A stretch of 64,000 bases of DNA from Parasphaerochaeta coccoides DSM 17374 (lineage in GTDB: Bacteria > Spirochaetota > Spirochaetia > Sphaerochaetales > Sphaerochaetaceae), in contig NC_015436.1 in the NCBI RefSeq assembly GCF_000208385.1, forward strand, positions 992,001-1,056,000, written 5' to 3'. A program made the position numbers and the translations under genes. Numbering within the stretch: the first letter of the stretch is position 1; every line of letters begins with the position of its first letter. The notes under the pieces were generated by a model, which worked only from the letters and a program-made list of their open reading frames with translations, was not told the DNA's origin and searched no databases. Shown in pieces: positions 1 to 8,455 of the stretch.

Positions 1-2
1 TG

Positions 3-992
3 TACAATACCTACGACAAGCAGGTACAAGGCATGGTGGCGCAGGAAGCCGGAGCAGGCGACGCAGGAGTACTGACTCCCTTTGATGACCCCCGCTACCC
101 TGCGGAAATACGGAATGTCGGCATTACTCTCACCACTGACCAGAATCCCCGTCACAATGCAATTGACGCTTACCAAGGAGCGGTGAACGCTGTCGTCGAG
201 GCGTGGTGCAATACTGTCGTCACGGGAGCGCGGCCTGTCGCCTTGAGTGACTGCCTTTGCTACGGAAATCCGGAAAAACCGAATCACATGAGGCAGTTTG
301 CAGACGGTGCCAAAGGAGTCGCCGACTCATCACGCTTTCTTGAGGTTCCGGTCATTGCCGGAAATGTTTCCCTATACAATGAATCATCGAAGGGAGACAG
401 GAACGAGATGCGAGCCATTCCTCCCAGCCCCATGATTGCCATGGTCGGCAAACTGGAGAACGCGGCAGTCGCCCTCTCTCCGGCTTTCACAGGAAGCGGG
501 AACACGCTCCTTATGATAGGCGAAAGAAAAGATGAATGCGGAGGCAGCATCTGGTATTCCCTTCATGACGAGCTGGGCGCACGGATTCCTGAACCTGACC
601 TGTCGGAAATAAAAGCAGCGGGACTGACGCTCTGCGACCTGACAGCCGAGGGAAGGATTCTGTCTGCCCATGATATTTCTGAAGGAGGCATCGCCGCCGC
701 CTTGTCAGAACAGGCGATTGCCAGCGGATATGGGCTTGAAGTCATCATTCCTGGTTCCCTCCAGGTTGAAAGGCTGCTTTTTTCCGAGAGCTTCGGCTTT
801 GTCATGGAGACAGCACCGGAAGAAACGGAAGTAGTGGTGAAAAGATTCAAGGAAGCAGGCGTATCATGCGTAGAAATCGGACGAACGACGGACAGGACGG
901 ATGCCAGGATTAGGCTAAATTCCGTCGTTGATATCCCGGTAAGCCAGGCGGCACACACCTATGCCACCGGCCTGACTGCCCATATAAGATAG
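3..992 (+). CDS. purL: Phosphoribosylformylglycinamidine synthase II, C-terminal part (5' end outside window)
   Basis: This is the catalytic FGAM synthase subunit, which makes FGAM from FGAR, ATP and ammonia in step 4 of purine synthesis. The reading frame is open from the window edge, so the N-terminal half is missing; about 329 residues remain. The first residues, YDKQVQG, match the conserved YDxQVQGNT region of small PurL proteins. Later landmarks are DCLCYGNPEKP, the GNVSLYNES ATP-site motif and HDISEGGIAAALSE near the C terminus. The gene ends 18 bp before purM and is the first visible member of the purine operon. A small PurL needs separate PurQ and PurS partners, which fits the downstream purQ. 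Codon use resembles its neighbours. Confidence 0.96.
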   Translation, partial: YNTYDKQVQGMVAQEAGAGDAGVLTPFDDPRYPAEIRNVGITLTTDQNPRHNAIDAYQGAVNAVVEAWCNTVVTGARPVALSDCLCYGNPEKPNHMRQFADGAKGVADSSRFLEVPVIAGNVSLYNESSKGDRNEMRAIPPSPMIAMVGKLENAAVALSPAFTGSGNTLLMIGERKDECGGSIWYSLHDELGARIPEPDLSEIKAAGLTLCDLTAEGRILSAHDISEGGIAAALSEQAIASGYGLEVIIPGSLQVERLLFSESFGFVMETAPEETEVVVKRFKEAGVSCVEIGRTTDRTDARIRLNSVVDIPVSQAAHTYATGLTAHIR

Positions 993-1010
993 TGGGAGGA
1001 GAACAATACC

Positions 1011-2126
1011 ATGAAAGATGACAGTGCAGATGATAATGTACGGGAGACAAGCTACAAGGATGCCGGAGTCAACATCGATGCGGGGAACCAGGCTGTAGAA
1101 AGAATCAAGGAGCATGTTGCCTTAACCTTCACACCTGCGGTTCTGAGGGGTTTGGGAAGTTTCGCCTCCTTCTTTGACATCAAGGATATACTCAAGATTT
1201 ACGCTAATCCTGTCATGGTGCAGAGTGCCGATGGTGTCGGAACAAAGATCGCGATTGCCGAGATGGCTCATGATTTCTCCACCATTGGGGAAGACCTTGT
1301 CAGTGCCTGTGCCAACGACATTGTTGTCCATGGCGCCCGACCTTATACTTTCCTTGACTATATCGCCAATGATACGCTGGATCCCCGGATAGTCGAGGAA
1401 CTGGTCGCAGGCATGGCACGTGCCTGTAAACGCGATGGCATAGCCTTGGTCGGCGGTGAGACGGCTGAGATGCCCGGAACATACACCCGCGGCTCCCATG
1501 ACCTTGTGGGTCTGATTACAGGCTTCGTTGACAGGAAAATGATTGTGGACGGCTCATCCGTCAAGCCAGGGGACATCCTCCTGGGCATCGGGTCCACAGG
1601 GTTGCATACCAACGGATATTCGCTGGCTCGCAAGGTTTTGTTCCAGCAGGCGCAGATGTCACTGGATGATCCAGTCCCCGTCCGTCGTCCCGGCGATTCT
1701 GATACCCTCAAGGGTGCGCTTCTTGCCATCCACACCAGCTATGTCAATCCTATCCTCGGACTTCTTGAGGCAGGCTCTCCCTTCAAGGCACTTGCGCACA
1801 TCACTGGCGGCGGCCTGCTGGAAAATGTTCCCCGTGTCCTGCCGACAGGCGTGCATGCCGTCTTTGATCCCTCTACATGGGTACGTCCTGGAATATTCGA
1901 TGTCATCAGGGAGAAAGGGAATGTGCCTCTCCTTGACATGTACCGTACCTTCAACATGGGCATCGGCCTCGTAATTGCGGTCGCTCCTCATGAAGCGGCC
2001 TCGGTGTCCGCCGACTTGAAGAAAGTCCTTCCCTCCCTTCCTGTTGCGCCTATCGGTCAGATAGCGGAAGGAGAAGGCTCTACCATAATTCTGGGAGTGA
2101 CCACCCGAAGGGAGACCACGGCATGA
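1011..2126 (+). CDS. purM: Phosphoribosylformylglycinamidine cyclo-ligase (AIR synthetase)
   Basis: The enzyme closes the imidazole ring, converting FGAM to AIR with ATP (step 5). It is 371 residues, slightly longer than usual because of an acidic N-terminal extension of about 15 residues before the family start SYKDAGVNIDAGNQ. Family motifs follow in order: SADGVGTKIAIA (substrate and ATP loop), CANDIVVHGARPYTFLDY, GGETAEMPG and the HITGGGLLENVPR helix. The start is supported by GGGAGGAG upstream. The stop overlaps the purQ start in an ATGA, which implies coupled translation. Confidence 0.97.
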   Translation: MKDDSADDNVRETSYKDAGVNIDAGNQAVERIKEHVALTFTPAVLRGLGSFASFFDIKDILKIYANPVMVQSADGVGTKIAIAEMAHDFSTIGEDLVSACANDIVVHGARPYTFLDYIANDTLDPRIVEELVAGMARACKRDGIALVGGETAEMPGTYTRGSHDLVGLITGFVDRKMIVDGSSVKPGDILLGIGSTGLHTNGYSLARKVLFQQAQMSLDDPVPVRRPGDSDTLKGALLAIHTSYVNPILGLLEAGSPFKALAHITGGGLLENVPRVLPTGVHAVFDPSTWVRPGIFDVIREKGNVPLLDMYRTFNMGIGLVIAVAPHEAASVSADLKKVLPSLPVAPIGQIAEGEGSTIILGVTTRRETTA

Positions 2127-3502
2127 CACAAGGTGATGCAAAAGCAAAGCCCCTGTACCGCATTGCGGTCATTGAGTTTCCAGGAACCAACTGTGAGCGC
2201 GAGACAGCCCTGGCAATCCGCCGCGCCGGCATGGAGCCGGAGATATTCAGGTGGAACCGTCCGCAGGACTGCCTGGACGCCTTTGACGCCTTCATCGTTC
2301 CCGGTGGCTTCTCCTATGAGGATCGGAGCCGTTCAGGAATCATAGCCGCCCTGGACACCCTCCTTGACGGACTGAAAAAGCAGAATGCCATGGGCAAACC
2401 AATTTTGGGCATTTGTAACGGAGCCCAAATACTTGTGGAAAGCGGCATAGTCCCCGGACTGTCCGGGTGGCAGACGGGCGCCGCCCTTGCCCCCAACAAG
2501 CAGATTGTTGATGGCATCGTGGTGGGAACCGGTTTCTACAATGACTGGGTTCATGTGAAGCACACCGTGGATGGCACTGTCCCGGAACGAAACGCATTTT
2601 CATTGGCTATTGCTGACGGGAGTTTGATGAGGATTCCCGCCGCCCATGCCGAAGGACGATTCGTCATTGACGACTACCTTCTTTCATGGCTTGAGAGGAA
2701 TGGCGTTGCCATGTTCCGCTATGCAGACAGCAATGGAACGGTGAATCCTCATTTCCCCGTCAATCCGAATGGAGCAACATCCAACCTTGCCGCCCTGGGA
2801 AACATTGCCGGAACCGCGCTTGCCATCATGCCCCATCCTGAACGCACGCCGGAGGGGGACAGTATTTTCATTTCCCTGAAAAACTGGCTCGACGCAAACT
2901 CTATAGACAAAAGTTCTACAAAGGGACAAAAGAGCCTGCCGAAAGTTCCACAGGACATCATGGAGCGGCTGGTCTCTCCTCTGACATATACTTCCCTGCC
3001 ATACCATATCCGTCAGGAGGGCATCCAGGAGAAAGAGCTGGTCATAGGTACGGTCATCACTGACAACGCGGCTGTCTCCGTGGAACAGGCACTGGAAAGA
3101 GCGGGCATACCAGTCAAGGTCAGCCGTGCCGTCCGCTGGACGCTGGAGGCTTCCCCGTCCATGCCCCGGAAAGATTTTGACGCCTTGGTCGCCAAAGCCA
3201 TGGCATCCGGCCAGCTTTACAATTCCAATAAGGAGTTCCCTGTAGACTTCTCTCCTTCCCCGAAAGGACTGACCATTGTGGTGACACCGCGCGAGGGTGA
3301 GGATTTTACCGGCCTCCATGCCCGCCACGCGCTTTCCACATGGTTCGGAATTGAAGGCTTCACCGCCATCACAAGCAGTGTTCTGTGGACACTGGAGCCT
3401 ACATCATCCGATCCGGAGCAAGGACGGCGTGCCATAGACGCGGCATTGGCGTCAAATATTTTTGCGAACCCCTATAGCCAGAGGACGTATGCATATGCCT
3501 GA
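2123..3502 (+). CDS. purQ: FGAM synthase glutaminase subunit PurQ with two C-terminal PurS-like domains
   Basis: Residues 12-260 are a class I glutamine amidotransferase that supplies ammonia to PurL. The nucleophile is Cys98 in LGICNGAQ, and His238/Glu240 in MPHPERTPEG complete the triad. The protein is 459 residues, against about 225-260 for ordinary PurQ. The extra 200 residues look like two PurS repeats: residues about 305-372 and 383-459 each run strand-helix-strand-helix, with a shared V-W-TLE core (VRWTLE, VLWTLE). The second ends IFANPYSQRTYAY, like the LLANPVIEDY tail of PurS. No free purS is visible between purL and purC. The domain reading is my own alignment by eye; the PurQ assignment is secure. 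Confidence 0.93.
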   Translation: MTQGDAKAKPLYRIAVIEFPGTNCERETALAIRRAGMEPEIFRWNRPQDCLDAFDAFIVPGGFSYEDRSRSGIIAALDTLLDGLKKQNAMGKPILGICNGAQILVESGIVPGLSGWQTGAALAPNKQIVDGIVVGTGFYNDWVHVKHTVDGTVPERNAFSLAIADGSLMRIPAAHAEGRFVIDDYLLSWLERNGVAMFRYADSNGTVNPHFPVNPNGATSNLAALGNIAGTALAIMPHPERTPEGDSIFISLKNWLDANSIDKSSTKGQKSLPKVPQDIMERLVSPLTYTSLPYHIRQEGIQEKELVIGTVITDNAAVSVEQALERAGIPVKVSRAVRWTLEASPSMPRKDFDALVAKAMASGQLYNSNKEFPVDFSPSPKGLTIVVTPREGEDFTGLHARHALSTWFGIEGFTAITSSVLWTLEPTSSDPEQGRRAIDAALASNIFANPYSQRTYAYA

Positions 3503-4505
3503 TACTTATGAAAAGTATAAAGAAAAAATCCTGCGCCACATAGACTGGACGTTGACCGAAACCAACCTTCCCTATCCGAACAGGAAAGTCGGCAAAGTGC
3601 GGGACCGCTATGATTTAGGCAATGGTCGTCTGCTTTTTGTGACTACCGACCGCCAGAGTGCCTTTGACAGAGTTCTCGCTTCAATCCCTTTCAAGGGACA
3701 AGTCCTCAATATGGTCAGCGCATGGTGGTTCGCACGTACCAAAGATATCATAGGAAACCATCTGCTTTCTACTCCCGACCCCTGCGTCACCATATCCCGT
3801 GCCTGTACGGTTCTGCCCATTGAATTTGTAGTCCGGGGATACATCACCGGCAGCACTGATACCTCTCTGTGGACGCACTACAAAAAGGGGGAAAGGACAT
3901 ACTGCGGCGTGAATTTCCCTGACGGATTGAAAAAGAACCAGAAGCTGGAACAGCCAGTGATTACGCCTACCACCAAGGAAGATGCCCATGACAGGCCGAT
4001 TAGCCCCGCCGAAATCATAGAAGAAGGCTGGCTAAGTCAGAATGACTGGGACGAAGCATCCGCCGCCGCCCTTGCCCTGTTCCGCTTTGGCACGGAAGAA
4101 GCCGCCAAGAAGGGACTCATCCTCGTGGATACCAAGTATGAGTTCGGTCGTGATGCCGACGGTATCCTCCGGCTCATCGATGAAATACATACCCCGGACT
4201 CATCCCGCTACTGGTTGGGAGACAGCTATGAAAATCGTTTTGCCACGGGACATGAACCGGAAAACATAGACAAGGAGTTTCTCAGGCTTTGGTTCACCAA
4301 GGTCTGCGACCCCTACAAGGATGAAGTACTGCCCCCTGCGCCAATGGATTTGGTCGCCGAGCTTTCCACCCGCTACATCCGGCTCTATGAGATGATTACG
4401 GGAGAGAAGTTCATTTTCCCTGATGAAGACAGCATGAAGGAAAGTCCCTATGAACGGCTGACGCGGAACTTGAGCGCAGCATTGGAAGTCAAACGGGAAG
4501 CGTGA
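3495..4505 (+). CDS. purC: SAICAR synthase
   Basis: The enzyme joins CAIR and aspartate using ATP to give SAICAR (step 8). It is 336 residues, the longer form resembling yeast Ade1 rather than the 240-residue E. coli type. Visible motifs are GKVRDRYDLG at the N terminus, VVRGYITGSTDTSLWTHY, the ATP-site LVDTKYEFG and the DEIHTPDSSRYW metal/substrate loop. Of the candidate starts, the ATG at 3495 is preferred: AGAGGA ends 9 bp before it, whereas the ATG at 3489 would leave only 3 bp. The first 8 bp overlap the end of purQ. Confidence 0.96.
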   Translation: MPDTYEKYKEKILRHIDWTLTETNLPYPNRKVGKVRDRYDLGNGRLLFVTTDRQSAFDRVLASIPFKGQVLNMVSAWWFARTKDIIGNHLLSTPDPCVTISRACTVLPIEFVVRGYITGSTDTSLWTHYKKGERTYCGVNFPDGLKKNQKLEQPVITPTTKEDAHDRPISPAEIIEEGWLSQNDWDEASAAALALFRFGTEEAAKKGLILVDTKYEFGRDADGILRLIDEIHTPDSSRYWLGDSYENRFATGHEPENIDKEFLRLWFTKVCDPYKDEVLPPAPMDLVAELSTRYIRLYEMITGEKFIFPDEDSMKESPYERLTRNLSAALEVKREA

Positions 4506-4554
4506 CAGCTTTGGAAACTGATCCAAGGCTCCTTGAAAAGATTGGAGGAAGCAC

Positions 4555-5031
4555 ATGGCTGAAATAGTCATCATCATGGGTTCGGAATCCGACCGCCCCC
4601 ATGCGGAAAAAATAAGTACGGCACTGAAAGCAGAAGGCTATGCAAAGCCTGTCGGGATACATGTGGCATCCGCTCACAAACAACCAAGGGATGTTCTGAA
4701 AGTCCTTGAGAAAAACGCAGGACGGAAGGTTGTCTACATCACTATTGCGGGACGTTCCAATGCCCTGAGCGGATTCGTAGCGGGTAACTGCGACGCTCCG
4801 GTAATCGCCTGTCCTCCCTTCTCTGACAAACTCGATATGCTGGTGAACATCAACTCCACCCTCCAGATGCCCAGCCGTGTACCGGTGCTTACCGTACTTG
4901 ACCCTGCCAACGCCGCCTTGGGAGCCATGCGCATCATTGCGCTGGATGACCTCGATGAACAAAAAAAGCGGGATAGACAGGACGGACAGGTCAAGCAAAA
5001 GTCATGCGAGGAAACCTCATGTGCGGAATAG
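4555..5031 (+). CDS. purE: Class II PurE, AIR carboxylase (CO2-dependent)
   Basis: PurE forms CAIR. The 158-residue protein has the family glycine loop GSESDRPHAEK and SAHKQP. The signature is AGRSNALSG followed by PVIACPP and LQMPSRVPVLTVLDPANAAL. The AGRSN...CPP pattern is that of the animal PAICS AIR carboxylase and the Treponema denticola enzyme, which use CO2 directly. Ordinary bacterial N5-CAIR mutases have AGGAAHLPG. No purK lies in the operon, as expected for class II. The last residues overlap the purF start. Confidence 0.93.
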   Translation: MAEIVIIMGSESDRPHAEKISTALKAEGYAKPVGIHVASAHKQPRDVLKVLEKNAGRKVVYITIAGRSNALSGFVAGNCDAPVIACPPFSDKLDMLVNINSTLQMPSRVPVLTVLDPANAALGAMRIIALDDLDEQKKRDRQDGQVKQKSCEETSCAE

Positions 5032-6488
5032 TCGGCATGTTCAGCAATCACGATGTGGCGGCAGAGCTGTATGACAGCCTGATCCAACTCCAGCATCGCG
5101 GCCAGGATTCCGCCGGAATCTTGACCAGCGACTCCCAGCTTCATGCCAAGCGAGGCACAGGGTTGGTCAGGGACATCTTCCAGGATGAGGACATGGAAAA
5201 GCTGACCGGCGACATAGGCATCGGTCATACCCGTTATCCTACCAGCGGAACCCGCCAAGGTTTTGATGAAGTCCAGCCTTTCACCACCAGCGTTCCCTTC
5301 GGCATGGCACTGGTCCATAACGGCAACATAGTCAACTATGCACAGCTTCGCGATGAAATCATCATCCGTCGCAACCGCTATCTCAACACTCACAGCGACA
5401 GCGAGATGCTTCTCCAGCTCTTTGCGGATTCCCTCCAGCGTGCCATGATTCGTTCACGGGGACACAGCAACCCCACGGGCAAGATAGAATCTGATGAAGA
5501 TTTCTTTTCCCTCATACGACTGGCCGTCGCAGACATCTTTTCACTTGCCAAAGGCTCAATCTCCGCGCTCTCCGTCATAAACGGCAAAGGAATCGTGGCG
5601 ATGCGCGACCCGTATGGCGTGCGCCCTCTGGTGATGGGAGAACGGGTCTCCGCCGAAGGCAAGTCTGAATATATTTTTGCCAGCGAAGATACCATGTTCT
5701 ATATGCTCGGTTTCACGCTGGTGCGCGATGTCCTGCCAGGTGAAGTAATCTACGTAAGCATGGACGGAATTCTCCATAGCGCCATCATTGAGGAAAAACC
5801 ATTCTGTCCCTGCATTTTTGAATATGTCTATTTTGCCCGTCCTGATGCCATGCTGAACAATGTCAGCGTCTACCGTGCCCGGCTGAGGATGGGTCAAAAT
5901 CTGGGACAAGAATGGATCAGAACCTTTGGTGATGTCCGTCCTGATGTCATTATTCCCGCCCCATCTACAGCGAATACCATGGCGCTTGCCATGGCGCGGG
6001 AACTTGGCGTGAACTATTCGGAAGGTCTGTACAAGAACCCCTTCATCGGGCGAACTTTCATCATGCCTTCTCAAGCAATGCGCAGGCAGTCTGTCCGCTA
6101 CAAGCTGTCGCCGCAACGCATAGAAATACGCAACAAGAATGTGCTGATAGTCGATGACAGCATTGTGCGCGGTACGACGAGCAAGGAAATCGTGTCAATG
6201 ATTCGAGACTTCGGTGCCAACCAAGTATGGTTTGCCAGCGCTTGCCCTCCTGTGGTCAGTCCCTGTCATTATGGCGTAGACATTCCAACCGCAGAGGAAT
6301 TGATAGCAAACAGGCAAACCCAAGAAGAAGTTCGGAACTTCCTGGGCGTCGAAAAGCTACTCTATCTATCCATTGAAGCTCTAATCGAAGCAGTCACACG
6401 CAAAGGCAGGCACAATATGAGCAGTCCTTGCCATGTCTGTTTGGGAGGCCCACATTTCATTTCAGGAGAAAAAGATGGAATTGCATAA
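5019..6488 (+). CDS. purF: Amidophosphoribosyltransferase, Fe-S type by cysteine pattern
   Basis: PurF catalyses the first committed step, PRPP plus glutamine to phosphoribosylamine. With the start at 5019 the protein is 489 residues and begins MCGIVG, so Cys2 becomes the N-terminal nucleophile after Met removal. GAGGAA lies 5-7 bp before this ATG; the upstream in-frame ATG at 5004 lacks a site and would add MRGNL. The PRPP motif is VLIVDDSIVRGTTS. Cys265, Cys416, Cys471 and Cys474 line up with the four [4Fe-4S] ligands of the Bacillus enzyme, with the same 55- and 3-residue spacing at the end. That class normally has a cleaved propeptide, which is absent or minimal here. It overlaps purE by 13 bp. 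Confidence 0.96.
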   Translation: MCGIVGMFSNHDVAAELYDSLIQLQHRGQDSAGILTSDSQLHAKRGTGLVRDIFQDEDMEKLTGDIGIGHTRYPTSGTRQGFDEVQPFTTSVPFGMALVHNGNIVNYAQLRDEIIIRRNRYLNTHSDSEMLLQLFADSLQRAMIRSRGHSNPTGKIESDEDFFSLIRLAVADIFSLAKGSISALSVINGKGIVAMRDPYGVRPLVMGERVSAEGKSEYIFASEDTMFYMLGFTLVRDVLPGEVIYVSMDGILHSAIIEEKPFCPCIFEYVYFARPDAMLNNVSVYRARLRMGQNLGQEWIRTFGDVRPDVIIPAPSTANTMALAMARELGVNYSEGLYKNPFIGRTFIMPSQAMRRQSVRYKLSPQRIEIRNKNVLIVDDSIVRGTTSKEIVSMIRDFGANQVWFASACPPVVSPCHYGVDIPTAEELIANRQTQEEVRNFLGVEKLLYLSIEALIEAVTRKGRHNMSSPCHVCLGGPHFISGEKDGIA

Positions 6489-8451
6489 CATCATTGTCGT
6501 CGGCTCCGGGGCCCGCGAACATGCCATTGCCCTTGCCATATACCGTTCCTTGGAAAAAAAACGGAATGGAAAGCTTCATTGTTTCGGCAGCACCTACAAT
6601 CCCGGAATCGGCAGGCTTTGCTCCGCCATAGGCGGCTCATATGCGGCTGGCGTCATCACCGACGGGCAAGCTGTCCTCTCATTCGCCCGCTCCATCGAAG
6701 CAACCATGGCTGTAATCGGCCCTGAAGCTCCTCTGGAGACGCGGGTGGCGGATGTCCTGCGTCGGGCAGGCATCCCGACTTTCGGCCCCGGCGCGTCATG
6801 CGCTCGCATTGAGACCAGCAAGTCCTTTGCCAGAGAATTTCTGTCAGTCCGCCTCCCCCAGCATTCCCCCCGACATTACGTCGTCTCGTCGCTTGATGAA
6901 GCCCGTGCCGCCATGGAGGAGCTGGATGGTTTCTTCGTCGTCAAGGCGGATGGTCTGGCCGGCGGCAAGGGAGTGAAGGTGTCCCAAGAGCATCTCCACG
7001 GCATTGACGAGGCATTGGATTTCTGCGCCCAGCTGTTGAAGAACTCCGGACGACCTTTCGTCATAGAAGAAAAGCTTTACGGAGAGGAATTTTCCCTGAT
7101 GAGCATTACGGACGGAGAAACCTGCTATCACCTGCCCGCCATCCAGGATCACAAGAGGGCGTATGACGGAGATACAGGGCCTAATACCGGAGGCATGGGT
7201 AGCTACAGTTGCGCTGATGGTTCGCTTCCCTTCCTCTCCCCCGACGACATTGCCCATGCCCGCGCATGCAACGAAGTTGTCATGACCCAGCTGGGAGAAG
7301 TTTGCGGGGAACCATACAGGGGAGTTTTGTATGGTGGTTTCATGGCTGTCAGCGATGGTGTGAAGATCATCGAATACAACGCTCGTTTCGGAGACCCGGA
7401 AGCACTGAACCTGCTGACACTTCTCCAGAGTGACGCGGTGGAACTCTTTCATGCCGCCGCCACGGGACGCCTGAAAAACATTGCCCCTCCTGTCTTTGCT
7501 CCCCTGTCTTCAGTCTGTCTCTACGCCGTCCCTTCTCTCTACCCCATAGCCAGTGAAAAAGGACGCACCATCTCCATAGGAGACATGGATGACGATGTGA
7601 CGCTTTTCCTTGGTTCGATTGATGAGACAAGCGACGGCTCGCTCGTCACAGCAGGCAGTCGTACCGCCGCAGTCACAGCCCTTGCTCCCCACCTCCAGGA
7701 CGCCCGTGAGAAAGCAATCTATAATTTAGGAAAAATCGAAGGTCCCCTCCGCCACCGCAGTGACATTGGAACGGAAGCCTTGCTGGAGAAACGCATCAGG
7801 CACATGAATTTGTTACGGCGTCCAATCCGGCTGGGAATCCTCGGCTCCACCCGTGGCACTGATCTCAAGGCATTGTATTCTTTCATTGAGGACGGCAGCC
7901 TCAACGCTGAGGTCACGGTCGTCGTATCAGACAAAAAAAACTCTGGTATCCTGGAACTCGCCCGTTCCCACGGCACTCCTGCTCATGCTGTCAGCGCCAA
8001 GGGACTGACCCGACAGGAGCATGAGAAGGCCATTTCACTCATCATGGAGGAAGCCGGAGCAGACATCATCATTCTCATCGGTTACATGCGGATAGTGACC
8101 CGCTGCTTCTGCGAAAGCTGGAAGGACAGATTGCTCAATGTCCACCCCTCGCTTCTCCCTGATTTCGCAGGAGGCATGGATACCGACGTGCATGAGGAAG
8201 TCTTACGACGTTACCAGCGCACCGGCAATGACCAGACGGGGTGTACTGTCCATCTTGTCACCCCTGCCGTTGACGGAGGTCCCATCGTACTCCAGAAGAA
8301 ATACTCTATCAAGCCATCTGACACTCCGACGACTCTCAAGGCGGCAATCCAGAAACTGGAAGGTGAAGCATTGAAAGAAGCCATCACCTATTTCCACAGG
8401 ACAGGAGGCTCCGACTGGGACGGTGCTCAGCACACGGGTATCAACCGCTGA
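6475..8451 (+). CDS. purD-purN: Fused GAR synthetase - GAR transformylase (PurD-PurN)
   Basis: The 658-residue protein carries two pathway steps. Residues 1-445 are PurD (ligation of phosphoribosylamine and glycine): VVGSGAREHA at the N terminus, an ATP-grasp with VKADGLAGGKGV, and DHKRAYDGDTGPNTGGMG. Residues about 451-655 are PurN (10-formyl-THF transfer to GAR): LGILGSTRGTDL, then catalytic Asn555 and His557 in NVHPSLLPDFAGG and Asp600 in PAVDGGPIV. The linker is only a few residues. AGGAGAA precedes the ATG at 6475; an upstream in-frame ATG at 6433 lies inside purF and lacks one. PurM, which separates the two domains in animal GART, is a separate gene here. Confidence 0.95.
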   Translation: MELHNIIVVGSGAREHAIALAIYRSLEKKRNGKLHCFGSTYNPGIGRLCSAIGGSYAAGVITDGQAVLSFARSIEATMAVIGPEAPLETRVADVLRRAGIPTFGPGASCARIETSKSFAREFLSVRLPQHSPRHYVVSSLDEARAAMEELDGFFVVKADGLAGGKGVKVSQEHLHGIDEALDFCAQLLKNSGRPFVIEEKLYGEEFSLMSITDGETCYHLPAIQDHKRAYDGDTGPNTGGMGSYSCADGSLPFLSPDDIAHARACNEVVMTQLGEVCGEPYRGVLYGGFMAVSDGVKIIEYNARFGDPEALNLLTLLQSDAVELFHAAATGRLKNIAPPVFAPLSSVCLYAVPSLYPIASEKGRTISIGDMDDDVTLFLGSIDETSDGSLVTAGSRTAAVTALAPHLQDAREKAIYNLGKIEGPLRHRSDIGTEALLEKRIRHMNLLRRPIRLGILGSTRGTDLKALYSFIEDGSLNAEVTVVVSDKKNSGILELARSHGTPAHAVSAKGLTRQEHEKAISLIMEEAGADIIILIGYMRIVTRCFCESWKDRLLNVHPSLLPDFAGGMDTDVHEEVLRRYQRTGNDQTGCTVHLVTPAVDGGPIVLQKKYSIKPSDTPTTLKAAIQKLEGEALKEAITYFHRTGGSDWDGAQHTGINR

Positions 8452-8455
8452 TACC
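8437..8455. repeat. Perfect inverted repeat containing both stop codons of convergent genes
   Basis: GGTATCA-ACCGC-TGATACC is a perfect 7-bp inverted repeat. The TGA in the right arm is the stop of purDN on the plus strand, and the TCA in the left arm is the stop of the outer-membrane protein gene on the minus strand. It has no U-tract on either side, so it is not a classical intrinsic terminator. Confidence 0.8.
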
